Assembly: GCA_029378245.1 (NCBI GenBank)
Contig: JARKIF010000133.1
Span: forward strand, 1-64,000
Reading direction: 5' to 3'
DNA length: 64,000 bases
DNA from: Roridomyces roridus
Taxonomy: Eukaryota > Basidiomycota > Agaricomycetes > Agaricales > Mycenaceae
How positions within the stretch are numbered: the first letter of the stretch is position 1; every line of letters begins with the position of its first letter. The notes below the pieces were generated by a model. It saw only the letters and a program-made list of their open reading frames with translations, did not search any database and was not told the DNA's origin. This document shows positions 58,295-64,000 of this stretch, in pieces. The translations under genes were made by a program, and so were the position numbers.

Positions 58295-60813
58295 ATGGCA
58301 GACGACACATACACGAGCTCAACGTGGGACTCGACAGAGAACTCTGACTTTCAATCAGGGCCCAGCTCATACCATCCTCCTGGTCGACTCGTCGATTCGC
58401 AGGACCCTTCCGCACCGAATGCGCCTCCATCTCAGCCGCGCTCCAGCTCCGACTCTGTGGGCCGCTCCTGGCGAGACACGGCGACCGTGGGTAGCGATCC
58501 TCGCGACACCGTTACAACGAACGATGCCACTCTCGTCGAGACTAGTTTCGATGAAAATGTGCTCAGATCACTCTGTGAACTAGATGTGCGTTCGCAATCC
58601 GGATCGAGTTCTACGTCGTCCTCATTCCATCGTCGCAGTGCGGGGTCCCCCTACTTTTAGATCGCATAAAGCAGAGCATGATATCCTGCAGGGTACGGAG
58701 ATATCGAACTACCGGTTCCACGTCGCGTCTGCTCAGCCCATTCACCAGGAAGCCTCTATGTTCCTCAAGAAGCGAGCGGCGATAGAAGATGAATATGGCA
58801 AGAATATGCATAAACTCGCTCGAATGACGGCCGACACATATGGCATGCACGATGGCAAGGCCGGGTACTTGCTTTACCCTCACGATCGTTTTAAGCTCAT
58901 CGTCGTCACCAGCACCTTCGTCAACTCGTGGCAGTCATCAATGAAAATTCACGAATCCATGGGAGACAGTCGGATGCGTTTCGCTCAGAGACTGAACGAG
59001 ATGAGCGAAGAACTTGCAACTCTTGCCAAGGAAGTAGATAAGAATCGGAAACAGGTAAAGACGCCGGTTTCTGAGCGCTCCCCTTGTTTTCATGTCCTTC
59101 TGCAGACCAAGGAACTTGCCACTCGGTACGAACGAGCGCTACAAGAGTCCGAGGCAATTACCGAGAAATGCAAGAACCGCTTGGATATAACATCCGAGGA
59201 ATTGGAACGTGTACTCCTACAAAAAGAGGGCGAGTCTCTCAAAGATAACACGGTCCAGACGCGTCAAGGAGGGGCGGGAGGAAAGCGGGCGATCGGCAAG
59301 GCAGTGGCCAAAGGCGGCCTACTTCTCAAGGGGAAGAACCCCGGAAATGTGCGTTACCACCTCCGAGTTCTCCAGTCAACCCTCCTGAATGCCGCCCAAA
59401 GATACAACGACAAGAAGACGATATCCGTTCCCGCATGTCTGCCGCTTCAGATGCCTACCGCAAGGCTGTCACCGACACTCAGTCCATGAGGCAAGAATAT
59501 TTCAACTTCCAATTACCTCGAATTCTCCGAGTACGTGGAACCGAATCTCTGGGAGGGACCCGAACTCATGGTCAAGTCAGGCGCTGAAAGAATGCACAGA
59601 CGAAATGGATCTGGGGACCCAATATCATCTCACACGATATGCATTCCTGTTCGAGAGTACTGTTCTCAGTGATGGCTCGACTCTGGTACCCCCAAGTGAA
59701 GAAGGTGCGTTGACCGGCTTCTCCGTCTTCAATATTGCACGTTTTACACTTGTACAGGCTCTTCTCTGGGCCCGGGTCTTAAAGCCACGCTAGAGATGAT
59801 TGACAATCGCGGCGACTTTAGGTCGTACATGCAGAACTACGCGTATGCACGTGGTCCCACTACACCCCGTGGCCCACGTAGAGAGGGTCCACCCGATGAG
59901 GGTTTCGTGCGTGCATTTATAGCTCGGTTCCTGCAAAACACTGACCAAAGTACAAAGCTCCCACCATTGCCCACGCATCTGGCCGAAAAAGTCAGTTCGG
60001 CACCCGTTCCAAACGGCGCGAGTGTTCCTGTTGACCGAGGCCGTCCAACATTTGGGATGGACCTTGCTGAGCAAATGGCCAGGGACAACGTCGAGGTGCC
60101 TCCCATCATGGAGAAGTGTTGCCAAGCAATCGAGAAGTACGGGATTGAGTCTCAGGGCATATACAGGCTCAGTGGGACGGTGACCAAGGTCGCTAATCTC
60201 CGGCAACGACTGGACAAGGGTAATGCTTACTCTCAGACTGTTTTCCTGTGTTTGAATGCTTGGTTCCAGATCTCGAGTCGGTGGATCTTGATGCTTCAGA
60301 ATGGTCGTCCGACATCAACAATGTCGCGAGTGTCATGAAGATGTGGTTGAGAGAATTGCCCGATCCTCTCCTCACGTTCGACCTCCAGCAGGGATTCATA
60401 GATGCAGCCAGTGAGTACAGCCAGCCTTTTGAGTACCAGAAGCTAAATCGCCCACAAGAAATCGACAATGATCGACTGCGACACATCCGTTTACATGAGC
60501 GAGTCAACGATCTACCAGATGCCAATTACGCGACTCTCAAGTACTTCCTCGGCCATTTGCATCGGTAATTTTTTACTCCAGGAAACCTTTGGTGAACTAA
60601 AACCCCGGAAGAATAAATCAACACGCTGCGGAAAACTCCATGTCCGTTCAAAATCTCGCTATTGTGTTTGGACCGACCCTCTTCGGTCAAAAGAAGGCAA
60701 CCCAAGCAAACGGTTCCGACGGTGGAGGAATGGCGGACGCCAACCATCAGAACCAGGCCATTGAAACAATCCTGATGCACTACACGGACATTTTTGTGGA
60801 CGAATCGGAATAA
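58295..60813 (+). CDS. RGD1: F-BAR and RhoGAP protein, Rgd1-like (652 aa), complete copy
   Basis: Twelve exons: 58295-58585, 58639-58692, 58749-58864, 58913-59054, 59106-59348, 59402-59530, 59581-59704, 59758-59906, 59958-60219, 60270-60410, 60459-60564, 60612-60813 (1959 nt). A Ser/Pro-rich head is followed by an F-BAR domain (FLKKRAAIEDEYGKNMHKLA, DGKAGTFVNSWQSSMKIHES) at ~100-340. The RhoGAP domain is C-terminal: MEKCCQAIEKYGIESQGIYR (Arg finger in GIYRLSG), MKMWLRELPDPLLTF, DANYATLKYFLGHLHR and NLAIVFGPTLFG. Such proteins bend membrane and switch off Rho3/Rho4 GTPases in polarised growth and cytokinesis. Two introns (59907-59957 and 60411-60458) keep the frame open; removing them restores domain sequence. 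Exon 3 holds the inverted-repeat breakpoint at 58819. Confidence 0.9.
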
Positions 60814-60922
60814 TGGTTTTCGATACCTGCGCCTGGATGGACGCTTTGAATAATTAAGGTCTATGTAATGTCGCCTTGTAGCTAATACCACACAACCTGT
60901 ATGTACCCATGCATATTTAAAT

Positions 60923-62066
60923 TTATACCCACGAGCCATCTCCCGCGAGGCGCCACTGGTTACCTGAAGGGAAGACGATGCGGGTGAGAGAAGGGCACGC
61001 GCGACTCCAGTCTGCGCAGAGGGAGGCTTCCTCTGTGAGATTGGCCTGCCTTCCGCCGTCGATCTCTGTCGGGGAGAGATCAAAGCAGAGGAGGTGGGGA
61101 AAGTTTGCGAGGACGGAGGAGAGGCCGGCGAGGAGGGCCTGGGGCTCAGTCAGGCCAAAGAAGAAGAAAAGGGAAAAGGCAAAAGAGACTTGCAATGCCG
61201 GACAAGGCGTAGTGAAGAGTGTGCCGGAGGGCAAGCCGGACTTTGAGGATCTCCAAAGGGGCGGCAAGATGGATGGATATATGCCGGAGAAGAATGGGTC
61301 GGACCTGCATGGCTGACAGGTCGAGGGACCGCAAGGGGGCGGACGTGAGAGCGATCTGACGGAGATTTTCCGGGGAGACGTCCGAGTCTTGGCCGATGAG
61401 AGCGAGATACTGGACTGGGCGGCCGGGAAGCAGACTGGCAGCCGTGTAGGGGGAGCCGCGAAAATAAAAGAGGGCGGGCAAGGCGCCGTGACTGAGGGCG
61501 AGGATGGGCTGATGGTGGTCGGAGAGCTTGAGGTGGGTCAACCTGCAAGCTGTGGACAAAAAGGCTGGGAGAATGTCCGTGTAGGGACGGACGTCCTTGG
61601 ACCACTCTGCGCCGAGGGAGCAGAAGCGCAGTGAGGGCAAGGCGCAGCTGCCGAGGATGCGCTCAATGGCATGGACTGGATTGTGAGGAACATTGGCGAG
61701 GTTTGCCGGGCCGAGGAATATATCGAGACCCTCGAGAGCCACGAGGGTCTGGAGAGCGATGCCGACGTTTGTGCACGCGGCTGCAAGGGCGTGAGGTGAG
61801 AGGGACCTGAAATCACCGTGCCACCTGATGTGAAGTCTCTTGATTGTGTCGACGAGGTGGGGTCTCGACAAAATGGAGCGACAGCATTGCAGAGTTCTGG
61901 CCGGGACCGGGGAGGAGCCGGAGAGGAGATCTGTGATAGAAATAGCAGAATAAAGAAGGCGTTCAGCGACGGCGTTGAGACGACGGGAGACGCGAGCAAC
62001 GTCTGCGAGCACTGAAGCGGGCAGACCGTCGAGGACGGCGACGAGGGTCTCGTTGGGCAGGGACAT
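60923..62066 (-). CDS. F-box protein, right-arm copy (362 aa)
   Basis: Exons 61194-62066 and 60923-61138 give the same protein as 49446-50590. The GC-AG intron (61139-61193) is 55 nt here against 56 nt in the left arm, because one T is missing from its poly-T tract; coding sequence is unaffected. This is the copy next to the intact RhoGAP gene, 110 bp from its stop, and is probably the original. Confidence 0.8.
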
Positions 62067-62261
62067 GGTGGGTTGCCAGTTCTCATGAATGTATTTAATG
62101 GGTCGAGGCGGACTAATCGCGGTCGGATTTTGGTTTTGACGAGAGAGAGTTTGTTCCGTTCTGTCGGTTCTGAATGACTTTCACGAGATGAGAGCAGCCA
62201 AAGTGAGATGTTAAATTACAAAGTGTACAGACAGATAATGATATAATGCGAGGGAGAGAGT

Positions 62262-62778
<517 letters not shown>

Positions 62779-62922
62779 TTAAGCACCATCATCTCACGTG
62801 CCTACAGTCAACAAACCTTTCATGCCCACGTGCAGTCAACAAACGCGTCCGTATTTATACAGGCGCACACAACACCTGTCTTGATTCTCAACTCCCACCA
62901 CCACCACTCACACATCCATCCA

Positions 62923-63437
62923 ATGGCCCGTACCAAACAGACTGCTCGCAAATCTACCGGTGGCAAGGCCCCGCGTAAGCAGCTCGCCAACAAGTCCTCC
63001 GCCGCTCGCAAGACTGCCGTGCGTTGTCTTTTACGCGTCTTTTGTTTTCATCTCACATTTCCTTCAAGGCCGCTGCTGGTGGTGTCAAGAAGCCTCATCG
63101 TTTCCGCCCGGGAACCGTCGCCCTCCGTGAAATCAGACGTTATCAAAAGTCGACCGAGCTGCTCATCCGCAAGCTGCCCTTCCAACGTCTCGTTCGTGAA
63201 ATCGCCCAGGACTTCAAGGTGTGTTATCTGCTTCTCCCTTCTCTTCTTTCCTCACACCCTCTTCAGACGGATCTTCGTTTCCAGTCCTCCGCCGTCATGG
63301 CTCTCCAAGAAGCCGCCGAGGCTTACCTCGTCTCGCTCTTCGAGGACACCAATCTTGCTGCCATCCACGCCAAGCGTGTCACCATCCAACCTAAGGATCT
63401 CGCTTTGGCGCGGCGGTTGCGCGGCGAGCGCTCGTAG
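62923..63437 (+). CDS. H3: Histone H3 (138 aa), right-arm copy
   Basis: Exons 62923-63018, 63069-63218 and 63267-63437 mirror the left-arm gene, including the unusual tail [15 protein letters not shown]. That the tail is the same in both copies follows from their recent duplication; it is not independent evidence. Confidence 0.95.
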
Positions 63438-63473
63438 ATTTCTTGTCGTATTATTATTCCCCTCATCTGTACT

Positions 63474-64000
63474 CTAGTGTATCCATATTTCAACTGGCAT
63501 TCCTCCTCTTCCTGTCCGACGTCCGATGAGCTTGAGTTTTATTCCAATCGTCTCCAGCATCTGCCACAGCTCCCGTTCTCCCTCGTCCCGCTCTTTGTAT
63601 CCCACCATCACTTGCTTCCACTTCAAGCCTTGTATTGTTTTCACCAGCGCCGGGAACGACGCCGTGTTGTAGCTCACGTCTGCCATGACCAGCACGTCAA
63701 AGACGCGTCCAACGACCGTGTCGGGCAGTTTTTCATTCCAATTCAGCACCGCAGCCTCGACGTGCGACGCGTTTGCTGCAATATTGCGCTCCAATAGTGG
63801 CATCGCCGATTCTGCGTCCTCAGCATTGAAAGCATCCATAATTATAGTCCCACTCACCAACGTCTGTCGCGAGAATTCGGTCCTCAGGTCGCAAGGCACC
63901 CCAAACCAGGCTCACCATACCTGTCCCGGTTCCTAGCTCCAAAACTTCAAGCGGCTCCTTCGACGTCGGCACGTTCTCCACCAGCCACGCACTCAGTCCT
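63474..64000 (-). CDS. Lysine-methyltransferase-like protein, right-arm copy, 5' part beyond the window
   Basis: The last exon (63474-63811) and the 3' end of exon 1 (63858-64000) match the left-arm gene at 47039-48038. The N-terminal ~157 codons lie outside the window, so whether this copy is complete cannot be seen. It retains SAM motif I (VLELGTGTGMVSLVWGAL). Confidence 0.8.

Overview
The window is nuclear DNA of a basidiomycete fungus, most likely an Agaricomycete. Genes are packed on both strands with short gaps. About 150 spliceosomal introns can be placed, nearly all 43-62 nt. The gene families also fit: a TKL-type kinase with an HGDLRGSN loop, heparinase II/III, DUF7330, DUF676 lipases, and an F-BAR RhoGAP. 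Exon joins below were placed by hand from splice motifs, reading phase and family resemblance. For nearly every gene the joined exons sum to a multiple of three.

Layout. 0-5.6 kb, minus strand: heparinase II/III-like protein (cut by the window edge), a Ser/Pro-rich unknown, and a small C2H2 protein. 5.9-15.8 kb, plus strand: DUF202 membrane protein, GVP36-like BAR protein, a PH-CH-kinase fusion, a FAD (DAO-type) oxidoreductase, and a J-domain/DnaJ-X chaperone. 16.0-22.8 kb, minus strand: PM20D2-like M20 amidohydrolase, two tandem DUF7330 genes, and a RING protein. 23.5-25.2 kb: a C2H2 gene with apparent frameshifts. 25.2-28.7 kb: no recognisable gene. 28.7-44.0 kb: ELMO/CED-12 protein, a Ser/Pro-rich unknown, methylenetetrahydrofolate reductase, a divergent pair of DUF676 lipases, a broken fragment of the 23.5 kb C2H2 gene, an unknown protein, an F-box gene with a frameshift, and a mitochondrial-type rhomboid protease. 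44.1-46.6 kb: a sirtuin with 18 exons, three of them 7-12 nt long.

The right third is dominated by a large inverted repeat. Its left arm is 47512-52694 and its right arm is 58819-64000, where the window ends, so the true arm is longer. Each arm carries a lysine-methyltransferase-like gene, a divergent histone H3/H4 pair, an F-box gene and an F-BAR/RhoGAP gene. I found one single-base difference by eye. The RhoGAP gene is complete in the right copy and cut inside an exon in the left copy, so the left arm looks derived. The 6.1 kb spacer holds a NUP85-like nucleoporin and a 605 bp tandem duplication. Each duplication unit encodes a small Cys-rich protein, and a 150 bp MITE has landed in the second unit.

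The encoded functions are mostly housekeeping: chromatin, nuclear pore, Rho/Rac signalling and actin, one-carbon metabolism, proteostasis. They do not form one pathway. The unusual content lies in genome structure and splicing: the inverted duplication, 5-17 nt microexons, GC-AG introns, an intron whose ends carry a tandem-duplication footprint, a sirtuin intron ending in AA, and a histone H3 tail with two extra residues.
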